NCBI GenBank assembly: GCA_023662865.1
Contig: JAMPIK010000023.1
Location: 1-33,113, forward strand
Source of the DNA: Prevotella sp.
GTDB lineage: Bacteria > Bacteroidota > Bacteroidia > Bacteroidales > Muribaculaceae
Reading direction: 5' to 3'
Length of the DNA stretch: 33,113 nucleotides
The notes under the pieces are model-generated. The model ran no database searches, was not told where the DNA came from, and was given only the letters and a program-made list of their open reading frames with translations. A program made the translations under genes and the position numbers. Below, one piece after another: positions 19,728 through 26,867 of the stretch. How positions within the stretch are numbered: position 1 is the stretch's first letter; each line of letters opens with the position of its first letter.

Positions 19728-20837
19728 TTAGAATTTATTTTGCAAGATTATATCTCGCATTTCATTTATGATTTGGATACATTGATTTCTTGAAATCATA
19801 TTTTTTGTACCTACTTCAATAAAATCTCTCGTATCGGGAAATTCGGTACCGTTAACAGATGTGGCGTGTTCACCGTTATATCCTTCATTGTTTAGCGTAA
19901 GGTCATACGCCGGAGCCAGCCTCCATGTCCAATTGTTCTTGCTGTCCTTTATCACATAAAAGCTGAAATTTTTGGAATGGTCATCTTTGTTGCCGGCATA
20001 ATAATTGAACAGCATACGCCGGAACATCTGCACCACATCGTCTGAATTTTGCGTCAAATAGCCGGTAAGTGCAAGCAAATTTGAATAGTCAAGCACCGGT
20101 TCACTTCTGGAAATACAGAGCAATGCCCCGGCAGTGGCTGTATGTATCCGCACCCCGGAAGATAAAATATCAAAGCGTTTCACGGCATAATATTTATCAT
20201 TTACGAGTTTGAAATCGGGTACTTCAATTCCGCATTTTAGGGCAAGTACATTATAATTGTATTCTTGCAATCCTATTTCTTTCGGATCATATATATGTCG
20301 GAACTTTATAAGCCATTCACCGGTGTCATCACTGAATACCGCTTTCGGGCGTGCTCCACCGCTATTTCCACTGTTATACAATAACAGCCCGGCATCTTGG
20401 TCCTGCTTATCGCCGAGTACCTCCAGCGCTTTTGCCTGAAGCAAGTCAAAATCATTTACTTCCGGTTCCTCCTCTATAATATGAATCGGTTCGTAGGTCA
20501 AAGCGCCCATACCGCTTTCTCCGACAATAGCCAATCTGTCAAGAACAGACAAACTGCTGTCGTTAATACCCATTCGTTGCAATGTCTTATGGAGTAGATA
20601 TCGACCGTAACCGTCGGGCAGGCTGTCTTCAAAAATACCGAATGAACCGTTAAAGGGAATAGGTTTGGCCATGAAGACTCCTTCTTTCAATGGCAACTCT
20701 AACGGAGATATGCTGAATCCTTTCAAAAGCCAATTTTTTGTGTATTCAAACACACATAGATTATTGTCGGGAGACAACGACAGATTGCCGACCTGCATGC
20801 CGTGAAATTTAACTGTCAGCCTGTCAATCTTCTTCAT
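19728..20837 (-). CDS. hipA: HipA-family serine/threonine kinase toxin
   Basis: HipA kinases phosphorylate a translation factor (in E. coli, glutamyl-tRNA synthetase) and cause dormancy. The 369 residues contain the N-terminal FGIFEDSLPDGYGRYLL, the glycine-rich NSGNSGGARPKAVF loop (155-168, where E. coli HipA has its autophosphorylated serine), and YAVKRFD. The catalytic GNKDDHSKNFSF places D285 as the base and N290 as a metal ligand. LAPAYDLT has metal-binding D312. All catalytic residues are present, so an active kinase is expected. It is shorter than E. coli HipA (440) but normal for Bacteroidetes members. It overlaps hipB by 14 bp. Confidence 0.93.
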   Translation of the reverse strand: MKKIDRLTVKFHGMQVGNLSLSPDNNLCVFEYTKNWLLKGFSISPLELPLKEGVFMAKPIPFNGSFGIFEDSLPDGYGRYLLHKTLQRMGINDSSLSVLDRLAIVGESGMGALTYEPIHIIEEEPEVNDFDLLQAKALEVLGDKQDQDAGLLLYNSGNSGGARPKAVFSDDTGEWLIKFRHIYDPKEIGLQEYNYNVLALKCGIEVPDFKLVNDKYYAVKRFDILSSGVRIHTATAGALLCISRSEPVLDYSNLLALTGYLTQNSDDVVQMFRRMLFNYYAGNKDDHSKNFSFYVIKDSKNNWTWRLAPAYDLTLNNEGYNGEHATSVNGTEFPDTRDFIEVGTKNMISRNQCIQIINEMRDIILQNKF

Positions 20838-21189
20838 TTTTCTTCCGTTTGGGATATGCCTTCTTCTTACCCATATTGTCGCGTATCTGTGTCAGTTCCG
20901 CCATGGTTGAATACTTAGGCTCCGAGAATATGTTTGATATATCAGCTCTGAACCCCAACGCGCAGGCAAGCTCTATGAGATTTTTAAGAGAAATCAGTCC
21001 TTTCTGTTCAAACCTTGCAATATTGCTTATCGGCACACCGGACTTTTCAGCCATCATCTCACGCGTAATACCTTTCTCAATGCGACGTTTGCGAAAATCG
21101 CCGGCTATCAGCATTGCCACATCATGTTTAGAGGAAACGAAGCTGTCTAAAAATGCCAATATATCAGCAGTTTCTTTTCTAATCAGCAT
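20824..21189 (-). CDS. hipB: HipB-like antitoxin, XRE-family repressor
   Basis: The 121 residues contain an XRE helix-turn-helix at about 32-83 (RKRRIEKGITREMMAEKSGV...NIARFEQ), preceded by a 30-residue helical N-terminal extension. A basic C-terminal tail (KKKAYPKRKK) may contact the kinase or be degraded. HipB neutralises HipA and represses its own operon. The gene overlaps hipA by 14 bp, the usual antitoxin-first order. Its promoter and a palindromic operator candidate lie 15-56 bp upstream, so autoregulation is likely. The ATG at 21189 gives a leader of about 18 nt and fits the mapped promoter. Confidence 0.9.
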   Translation of the reverse strand: MLIRKETADILAFLDSFVSSKHDVAMLIAGDFRKRRIEKGITREMMAEKSGVPISNIARFEQKGLISLKNLIELACALGFRADISNIFSEPKYSTMAELTQIRDNMGKKKAYPKRKKNEED

Positions 21190-21203
21190 AAACTACTTAA
21201 ATA

Positions 21204-21222
21204 TTATCTTTTGCAAAGATAA
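21204..21222. promoter_or_regulatory. Palindromic operator candidate for HipB
   Basis: TTATCTTT and AAAGATAA form a perfect 8-bp inverted repeat around TGC. The core TATC-N9-GATA resembles the E. coli HipB operator pattern TATCC-N8-GGATA. It covers the -7 box and start site of the hipB promoter, so bound HipB would block polymerase. Confidence 0.65.
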
Positions 21223-21245
21223 CACTTTTTCAGAAATTGTACAAA
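21214..21245 (-). promoter_or_regulatory. hipBA promoter, Bacteroides type
   Basis: On the - strand TTTG (plus 21242-21245) and TATCTTTG (plus 21214-21221) are exactly 20 bp apart. The start would be near 21207, about 18 nt before hipB. The -7 box overlaps the palindrome at 21204-21222. Confidence 0.82.
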
Positions 21246-21273
21246 TATTTTGCCGGACGGATTTATCGGCTCA

Positions 21274-21447
21274 TTACTGGTTCGGACCCTCGAATGTACC
21301 GATTGCGAAGAGCCAGTAAAGGAGTATGACTACCAGCACAATTATACCAATCCAAAGCCACACCTTGTTTACAATGCGGCGTTCTTTGTTCTCTTTCTCA
21401 TGGTCATGCTCGCGCTGTACGCGGCTTTTGTTGTTTTTGTCAGACAT
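21274..21447 (-). CDS. Small single-pass membrane protein, 57 residues
   Basis: The - strand frame from ATG (21445-21447) to TAA (21274-21276) encodes a highly charged N-terminal half, rich in K, E, R and H (SDKNNKSRVQREHDHEKENK). One membrane helix follows (VWLWIGIIVLVVILLYWLFAI, about 29-49), then a short outside tail ending FEGPNQ. An AAAAAAGAG purine run before the ATG may act as ribosome site. An opposite-strand frame over the same bases looks less natural. Small proteins of this build are common in Bacteroidales and uncharacterised. It lies upstream of the hipBA promoter, in the same direction. Confidence 0.7.
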   Translation of the reverse strand: MSDKNNKSRVQREHDHEKENKERRIVNKVWLWIGIIVLVVILLYWLFAIGTFEGPNQ

Positions 21448-21486
21448 AGTAACTCTTTTTTAATTTATAACGCAAGGCGGTGAAGT

Positions 21487-21517
21487 TTTGTTTTTTGCCG
21501 CATTTTGTCTATTTTTG
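21487..21517 (+). promoter_or_regulatory. Promoter of the GNAT gene
   Basis: TTTG at 21487-21490 and TATTTTTG at 21510-21517 are 19 bp apart, a perfect consensus match. Only 6 nt separate the -7 box from the ATG at 21524, so the mRNA should start at or within a few bases of the start codon. Confidence 0.75.
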
Positions 21518-21523
21518 CGCATT

Positions 21524-22012
21524 ATGGAAAATATCAGATTTGTTAGACCGGAAGATGCCACTCAAATATGCGATATATACAACTATTATGTGTTGGAAAC
21601 CGACATATCTTTTGAAACGGAGGCTCTTGACACACCGGCCATGCGCCGTCGCATTGAGGATATTTCAGCCCGATTCCCTTATTTCGTATATGAAAAGGAG
21701 AGCAAGATTATCGGCTTTTGTTATGTACATGAATGGAAAGGCCGCAAAGCATACGACCTGACTTTGGAAACCACCTTGTACCTGAAGCGCGGAGAGGGGC
21801 GCGGCGGTATAGGCACGGCATTGATGCACGCCCTCATAGAGGAATGTAGAAAACGCGGCTATGCAGCACTCATAGCCTGCATCACGGCTGATAATATCCC
21901 AAGCATAAAATTCCATGAGAAGTTGGGGTTCTTCAATGTTTCGCACTTTAAAGGTGTGGGGGAGAAATTCGGCAGAAGCCTTGATGTGGTAGACTATGAG
22001 CTGCTACTGTAA
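21524..22012 (+). CDS. GNAT-family N-acetyltransferase (phosphinothricin acetyltransferase-like)
   Basis: The enzyme transfers an acetyl group from acetyl-CoA to an amine, possibly an amino acid or analogue. The 162 residues start IRFVRPEDATQICDIYNYYV, as in the Pat/YwnH subgroup. The acetyl-CoA loop GEGRGGIGTALM (Q/R-x-x-G-x-G/A type) and the ADNIPSIKFHEKLGFFNV segment are intact. I chose ATG 21524 over a TTG at 21488 because homologues start at this point and the promoter -7 box lies inside the longer version. The gene stands alone, divergent from the small membrane protein. Confidence 0.92.
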   Translation: MENIRFVRPEDATQICDIYNYYVLETDISFETEALDTPAMRRRIEDISARFPYFVYEKESKIIGFCYVHEWKGRKAYDLTLETTLYLKRGEGRGGIGTALMHALIEECRKRGYAALIACITADNIPSIKFHEKLGFFNVSHFKGVGEKFGRSLDVVDYELLL

Positions 22013-22033
22013 TCGCCGGTTCAATAACGAAAA

Positions 22034-22071
22034 AGCCCCGAACCGGAAGCCAAGGCTTCTTGTTCGGGGCT
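22034..22071. terminator. Shared terminator between the GNAT gene and the 560-residue secreted protein
   Basis: AGCCCCGAAC (22034-22043) pairs with GTTCGGGGCT (22062-22071), and an inner AAGCC/GGCTT hairpin sits between them. The - strand reading ends in a T run, so it serves best the leftward gene ending at 22089. The + side lacks a long T tract. Confidence 0.85.
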
Positions 22072-22088
22072 GATATATTATTCAGTTA

Positions 22089-23771
22089 TTACTCAGTCAT
22101 AAGTCGGCGAGTGGAAGGTGTATTGAAGGAAGCGCGACGCGCGTTTACCCCTTTCGGACCTTTCACTGCTTTGCGAGGTGCGTAACCATCGGCCGGCAGG
22201 TCGTACCATGTACCGGTGTAAGTACCGGTGATGTTGTGGCCTTCTCCGTCATTGAGGTTGAATTCTACTTTGCGTGTACCATCGGCATTGGTGCTGAGTG
22301 TGAGTGTACCGCCGTTAACGGGAGCCAGTACCTCCTGAACTCCTGTCTGCGGATCTGTTGAATCCAAATCACCATACCAAGAGAACAGCAAGTCGCCGCC
22401 ATAGTCACAAAAGCCTTTCAAACCGCAGCCGGTGGCTATCTCATTGTTGATGGTGTAAGTGCCGTCAGGCAGAGTCGCCTTGTCTGTCATGAGTTCAAAC
22501 ATTAGGAAGTCACCTTTTTTCATGTTCGGTTCAGTCACCATGACTTGGAAATTGTTTAAACCTGATTTGATATAGTCGCCCAACGGATAGCTCATGGCTA
22601 CTGTCTCGGGGACAAAGTCGAGAGTGACGTTTGAAGTCAGTGTGCTGCTCATGTCAGGCATTTCCGAATTGTCGCAGAAATTGCGAATGGCGGGAGTGCC
22701 GGTATATGTACCTGTAATCTTGTTGCCCTTTTCGTCAACAAGATCCAATACATATTTTTTACCTCCGTCGCTCACGGTGAGTGTGCCGGACTTAATATAA
22801 CCGCGCTGTGTGCGACCTTTCTCAAGGTATGTGATATATGTACCGGTGGGATACTCAACCCCCCACATGTCAACAGAACGTCCCACTGCGAGCGTATAGG
22901 GCAGATTGGTATTGAAATCAATAATTTCGCGAGGGTCTACGGTATACACGCCGTCGGCTATATACTGCGATGGATTGGCAGCCTGATCCATAGGCAGTTT
23001 GGGCATATTTATACCGGTGTAGAACCAATAGCCCTTGGTCTGGGCACCGTCTTCGTTGAATTCGCCGGTATAAAATTCGAGTGCGGCATCATCGGCGAAG
23101 GGGTAGAACCAGTTTGCCCAATAGCGACCTTGCGCACCCTCGAAAGTAACGTCAACATCTCCGGTAAAGTATTCAGTCTCGGAAACACCGGGTTGGAATT
23201 CGATTTCACCGAGGTATTCAAGAGCCACGAACTCACCGGAGAGCAAAGTAAACTCGCACTTCAAGTCGTAGATATCACCGTCGAAGTCTACATTCACACT
23301 ACCATCGACAAGCGGAGAGACGGTGACACCGTCTTCACCTTCGGAAAGGCGCACCCATATGCCGGTTTTCTGCACATTGAATGTGTTGATTTGCGTGCCT
23401 GTACCACGAGTGTAATAACCGTTGGGGAGAACGGCATTTATATAATCCTCACTCTTGGGGGCGGTGAGCTCCATGGCCACTTGCATACCGCCCACTTCAA
23501 TGGGATTGCCATCGTTGTCTGAATTGCCGGTGCCGAAACAGATGTAGTATTGGCCGAGGCCGTTGGCATCGGAAGAATACTCGGCACCGACAAGATTGTC
23601 AGCTACATTGTAGGCCGGTTCTGTCTTGAACTGGATGTTCTTCACATCGGTAGTCTCATAGGTGGTTGTCTTGCCGTCGGTGCCGGTAACCACTACCTTA
23701 TAATTGTTCTGAGCCACGGCGGTAAGTGCGAGTGCACTCAGAGCGCAGGCAGACAATATTCTTGTTTTCAT
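22089..23771 (-). CDS. Secreted beta-rich module protein (560 aa), function unknown
   Basis: A signal peptide (KTRILSACALSALALTAVAQ) leads into a short strand-rich unit, YKVVVTGTDG...TTDVKNIQF (24-48), also seen in the 782- and 159-residue neighbours. Three looser modules follow at about 55-190, 205-358 and 378-521. Each ends in a strand like GNKITGTYTG or GHNITGTYTG, and the last two contain PTGTYI/PDGTYT turns followed by a SGTLTV/GGTLTL strand. These recall the repeats of the 782- and 598-residue proteins in diverged form. The end is a basic tail (530-560, with APRKAVKGPK and TRRLMTE), not the C-terminal domain of the relatives. It is probably last in the 782-159-560 operon (18-nt gap to the gene before). 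Location is likely cell surface or periplasm. I do not recognise a function. Confidence 0.85.
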   Translation of the reverse strand: MKTRILSACALSALALTAVAQNNYKVVVTGTDGKTTTYETTDVKNIQFKTEPAYNVADNLVGAEYSSDANGLGQYYICFGTGNSDNDGNPIEVGGMQVAMELTAPKSEDYINAVLPNGYYTRGTGTQINTFNVQKTGIWVRLSEGEDGVTVSPLVDGSVNVDFDGDIYDLKCEFTLLSGEFVALEYLGEIEFQPGVSETEYFTGDVDVTFEGAQGRYWANWFYPFADDAALEFYTGEFNEDGAQTKGYWFYTGINMPKLPMDQAANPSQYIADGVYTVDPREIIDFNTNLPYTLAVGRSVDMWGVEYPTGTYITYLEKGRTQRGYIKSGTLTVSDGGKKYVLDLVDEKGNKITGTYTGTPAIRNFCDNSEMPDMSSTLTSNVTLDFVPETVAMSYPLGDYIKSGLNNFQVMVTEPNMKKGDFLMFELMTDKATLPDGTYTINNEIATGCGLKGFCDYGGDLLFSWYGDLDSTDPQTGVQEVLAPVNGGTLTLSTNADGTRKVEFNLNDGEGHNITGTYTGTWYDLPADGYAPRKAVKGPKGVNARRASFNTPSTRRLMTE

Positions 23772-23789
23772 GTTGATACTTCTTAAAGA

Positions 23790-24269
23790 TTAACGTATGA
23801 ATTTGAATGTAGTGCCGGGCATTGATGCAACAAACACACCGCTGCCCAAGCCCTCGAGTGCTATATGTACATTGCCATCGGCATCTGCCGTGCCGCCGGC
23901 AACCTTGGCACCGGCTATATCATGGATATTCACTACCGCACCGGCCTTCAAGCCGCTCACCTTCATATATTCTTTGGTGATGCGTACCTTGACGGCGGAG
24001 TCCGGTGTCACTTCGTCTATGCCGGAAACTGTTTTCTTGAAAGTGAAGTTTGCAATGTCGGCCATGTCGTAACGCATTGCTTCAAGGTTGTGGTCGTCGG
24101 TAATCACCACTTCATCACCTTCGAAAGTGGCAACGGGATAGTATTTGAACTCGAATTCCACAACATTGCCTTCTTTGGTATTCACCAACAACGTATAATC
24201 ATAGTCGGCTGCGGAAGCGGTAAACGCCAGAGCAATCGCCGCGAAAGCGGATAAAATATATTTTTTCAT
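23790..24269 (-). CDS. Short secreted protein with T9SS-like C-terminal domain (159 aa)
   Basis: The product is a signal peptide (KKYILSAFAAIALAFTASA), the strand unit YDYTLLVNTKEG...MADIANFTF (about 24-77), and a 78-residue C-terminal domain (82-159). That domain has KVSGLKAGAVVNIHDIAGAK and GLGSGVFVASM, ending in TTFKFIR. 55 of its 78 residues match the end of the 598-residue protein. The build (strand, turn, G-x-V-x-I-x-D-x-x-G, then L-x-x-G-x-F, terminal KF/R) resembles type IX secretion sorting domains. It has none of the large repeats and looks like a minimal family member. It sits 27 nt after the 782-residue gene and 18 nt before the 560-residue gene. Confidence 0.8.
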   Translation of the reverse strand: MKKYILSAFAAIALAFTASAADYDYTLLVNTKEGNVVEFEFKYYPVATFEGDEVVITDDHNLEAMRYDMADIANFTFKKTVSGIDEVTPDSAVKVRITKEYMKVSGLKAGAVVNIHDIAGAKVAGGTADADGNVHIALEGLGSGVFVASMPGTTFKFIR

Positions 24270-24296
24270 TCTTATTCTTCTTTTGAAAGTGTTTGT

Positions 24297-26645
24297 TTAA
24301 TTAGCTGCGGGGAGTGTGCCGGTATATGTGGCGTTGAAATCGAGATTTACTTTGCTGAGGCGACCGGTGATTGTGATTACAGTGTCATCGCCTTCTTTGG
24401 CAACAGTTACAGTACCATCGGTCAGAACATTGTTGTTCTCATTGTAAGGAGAATAGAGATCCACGGCCACAGAGGCGGTACCGTTTACTTTGGTATCCGT
24501 AAGTGTGTATGTACCGGGAGCGGGAATTTCATCCTCGGAGAAGATGTCGAGGTTCAATTCCATTTTATAATTTTCATCGTTGAGCTTGTAGTAATGACCG
24601 TTGGCTACTGCGTTATTATTGTTGCGGTTATTGCAATTGGAAAGTGTGACGTTCAATATCGGACCGAATGAGGGCAACAGTTTGTCATATTTGAAGTTTA
24701 AAACTTTACCATCGGCAAGAGTAATGAGGCCGGTAATAGTGTAAATGTTACCGGCATTGGCAATGGTCACCGTACCGCTTGCAAGAGCAAATGTGCCATC
24801 GGCTGTAGAGAAGCATGCATAACCTATATTGCTTGTACCGCCCCATATGTTACCGGCTGTGCCGGATTCAGACACTGTGTATGTGCCGGGAGCCAAATAA
24901 TATGTGCTGTTCTGATAGAGGTCAAGTTTCAGTGAAGTGGAAGGGTCTGTCGGATTTGAAAATACAAGACCCACATTTGTAGTACTATACGGATTTACCA
25001 TACATTCGGTAGTCTCGAAAGTATAATCGGCTTTTACTTCGCGTGCGGGAAGTGTGCCGGTGTAAGTGAGCTTGAGGGGAATGTTCTGATATTCGAGTAC
25101 TCCCTCAATCACCATGACGCGGTTGGCGCCGTCGGTGCTGAGAGTTACAGTTCCGGATTTGTACTTGGTGTTTGCACTCACGGGGCGGAACAAGTCAGCT
25201 GAAACTGTTGCAGTGCCGTCAGCCATAGTGTCGCCGAAGGTATATGTGCCGTCTGCCGGCTCTGTTGTACCTTGTCCGTAAATGTAGATGCTTGCTTCTA
25301 CACCATATCCACTGTCTGAAACTTTGTAATAAAAGCCATTTTCGGCGGGTTCTTTTACATCAATATAAGATATGTTTGACAATTCATATTCAATATTCTG
25401 AGGGCCGCATGAGAGTTTGCCGGTGTATGTGGCGTGCAGGGTTTTGATTGAATTGTCGTTGGTATTCTTTCCGGTAATGTCGGCAGTGATTGTATAGACA
25501 TCTCCGTTGAGAGCCACAATTGCCTGTCCGCTTTGGAACAAATACATGATGCCATCGTTGGAGAAGTTTGAATAAGTGGTGCTGATTGTGAAGTCGGTAC
25601 ATGCATTGTCAACAGTATAAGTGCCGGGGAGCAGATACCAGTTGTCGGGCTGGTACATGTCAAGACGCAGAGATGTGGAGGGATCTGCTTCGCTTGACAA
25701 AGTCAGCTCAGTGTTTGTGCCGTTATATACATTTGCGAAAACCGAAGTAGCCGCGAGGTTGAAGTCGGCTGTCGGAGTTACTGTCGGGCGAGCCGGTAGT
25801 TCGCCGGTCCAAGTAGCCTTCATGCGCAGACCGTTTTCAAGCAGACCGTTGATTTCAATAGTGCGCTCTGCGCCGGCGCCGGAAAGGTTCACGATACCCT
25901 CTTTGAAACGAGTCGTGGTGTTGTACGGGCTGTAAAGGTTGACGTATGAGTCGGCGGTGCCTTCTTCGGCGGTGTTGGAGAACATATATGCACCGTTGTT
26001 GGGAGTGTCGCCTGAATTAAAAAGTTCAAGTCGCATCTCCACCTTCCAGTTTTCATCATTCAGACCGTAATAGAAACCGTTGGCGGCGGGGTTGTTTACT
26101 TCAACATATTTGCAACCGGTGAGTGCAAAATTCAAAACCGGGCCGAAAGTGTTCAGCTCGCCGGTGTATGAACCGGCAAAAGACTCTCCGTCGGTGAAAG
26201 TGAAGTTGAGCTTGAATGTGTAGACTTCACCTTCGAGAGTTACGGTCATGGAGCCGGATTCAAGAGTTTTCTCTTTTCCCTCTATTGTTATTTTGGTATC
26301 GGAGGAAGATTTGTCGATAGTGTAAGGGTCATTGGTTGTGCCTACATTATACTCTCCGGCTTGCAAGAAAAGAGCTTCGGGCTGGTAGAGGTTGAGAGCC
26401 ACTTTTGTGTTTTGACCGGCGGTAAAAGTAAGAACTTCATTTTTAGAGCCATAGGAATAGACATCAAGAGTATCGAATTTGAGTTCTTCACCAACGGGCT
26501 CTCCCTTGATAAAGGTGATGTCCTTTACATAATCCGCGTGAAATCTGTGCGTAATTCCGTCTTTGTCGGTGACGATAATACTTTGAGCTGAGGCGCCCAA
26601 AATTGAAATTCCGCACAGAAGCGCTGTAGATAAAAGGTGCTTCAT
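24297..26645 (-). CDS. Secreted protein of three tandem double modules (782 aa), function unknown
   Basis: A signal peptide (KHLLSTALLCGISILGASAQ) is followed by the strand unit IIVTDKDG...YVKDITF (23-45) and three tandem repeats at 55-285, 294-534 and 540-780. Each repeat has an A half (LKLDLYQ...YYL-PGTYTV...SGTVT...YTITG) and a B half (NGFYYKLND...GTYTF-DT-A-GTA...LYSPYN...SGTVTVS, closing TYTGTLPAR). The protein stops right after the last TYTGTLPAAN and has no C-terminal sorting domain. Surface adhesion, matrix formation or glycan binding are possible but unproven. It is the first gene of the operon driven by the promoter at 26720-26750. Confidence 0.87.
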   Translation of the reverse strand: MKHLLSTALLCGISILGASAQSIIVTDKDGITHRFHADYVKDITFIKGEPVGEELKFDTLDVYSYGSKNEVLTFTAGQNTKVALNLYQPEALFLQAGEYNVGTTNDPYTIDKSSSDTKITIEGKEKTLESGSMTVTLEGEVYTFKLNFTFTDGESFAGSYTGELNTFGPVLNFALTGCKYVEVNNPAANGFYYGLNDENWKVEMRLELFNSGDTPNNGAYMFSNTAEEGTADSYVNLYSPYNTTTRFKEGIVNLSGAGAERTIEINGLLENGLRMKATWTGELPARPTVTPTADFNLAATSVFANVYNGTNTELTLSSEADPSTSLRLDMYQPDNWYLLPGTYTVDNACTDFTISTTYSNFSNDGIMYLFQSGQAIVALNGDVYTITADITGKNTNDNSIKTLHATYTGKLSCGPQNIEYELSNISYIDVKEPAENGFYYKVSDSGYGVEASIYIYGQGTTEPADGTYTFGDTMADGTATVSADLFRPVSANTKYKSGTVTLSTDGANRVMVIEGVLEYQNIPLKLTYTGTLPAREVKADYTFETTECMVNPYSTTNVGLVFSNPTDPSTSLKLDLYQNSTYYLAPGTYTVSESGTAGNIWGGTSNIGYACFSTADGTFALASGTVTIANAGNIYTITGLITLADGKVLNFKYDKLLPSFGPILNVTLSNCNNRNNNNAVANGHYYKLNDENYKMELNLDIFSEDEIPAPGTYTLTDTKVNGTASVAVDLYSPYNENNNVLTDGTVTVAKEGDDTVITITGRLSKVNLDFNATYTGTLPAAN
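24306..26483 (-). repeat. Three ~240-residue tandem repeats in the 782-residue protein
   Basis: Units lie at 25791-26483, 25044-25766 and 24306-25028. Each is two related beta-rich halves of about 120 residues, so the protein has six modules. Recurrent marks are PGTYTV, NGFYY (NGHYY in unit 3), a VDLYSPYN-like strand and TYTG before LPAR/LPAA. The repeats are clear in protein but diverged in DNA, so they are old. Confidence 0.8.
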
Positions 26646-26719
26646 GTTATAGAAATTAAATTATGATATAAAAAAGTATTCTAAGCTGTAAGTGAATACG
26701 CAAGTGTCTGTTCAAAAGT

Positions 26720-26750
26720 CAAAGTTATATAAAAAATATTTAAAAACAAA
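26720..26750 (-). promoter_or_regulatory. Promoter of the 782-159-560 operon
   Basis: On the - strand TTTG (plus 26747-26750) and TAACTTTG (plus 26720-26727) are 19 bp apart, a perfect consensus match. The start near 26713 leaves a 67-nt leader. The plus-strand sequence from 26720 is almost the same as that from 28750. Confidence 0.8.
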
Positions 26751-26810
26751 GAATTTTGAATGTTATTTTTTAACATAATGATAATAGTTTGATATTCAGT
26801 ACTATAATTA

Positions 26811-26842
26811 AAGCGACACTGCACCGTGGTGCAATGCCGCTT
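26811..26842 (-). terminator. Likely terminator of the 598-residue protein gene
   Basis: AAGCG/CGCTT (26811-26815, 26838-26842) encloses TGCAC/GTGCA (26820-26824, 26829-26833). On the - strand the stem runs into TTTAATTATA, a weak T tract. It lies 25 nt after the stop codon. Confidence 0.5.
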
Positions 26843-26867
26843 GTTTGATTATGAATTTGTAATCGGA

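Noticed and set aside
20824..21189. Idea that hipBA marks a mobile island
   Set aside because: No integrase, transposase, tRNA or terminal repeats were seen around it.
21250..21483. Rightward 77-codon frame with a hydrophobic stretch
   Set aside because: The opposite-strand 57-residue frame has a more natural charged half plus helix and a purine-rich start region, so the rightward frame is taken as its shadow.
21488..21523. TTG start adding 12 residues to the GNAT protein
   Set aside because: The added region contains the promoter -7 box, and the family starts at MENIRFVRPED.
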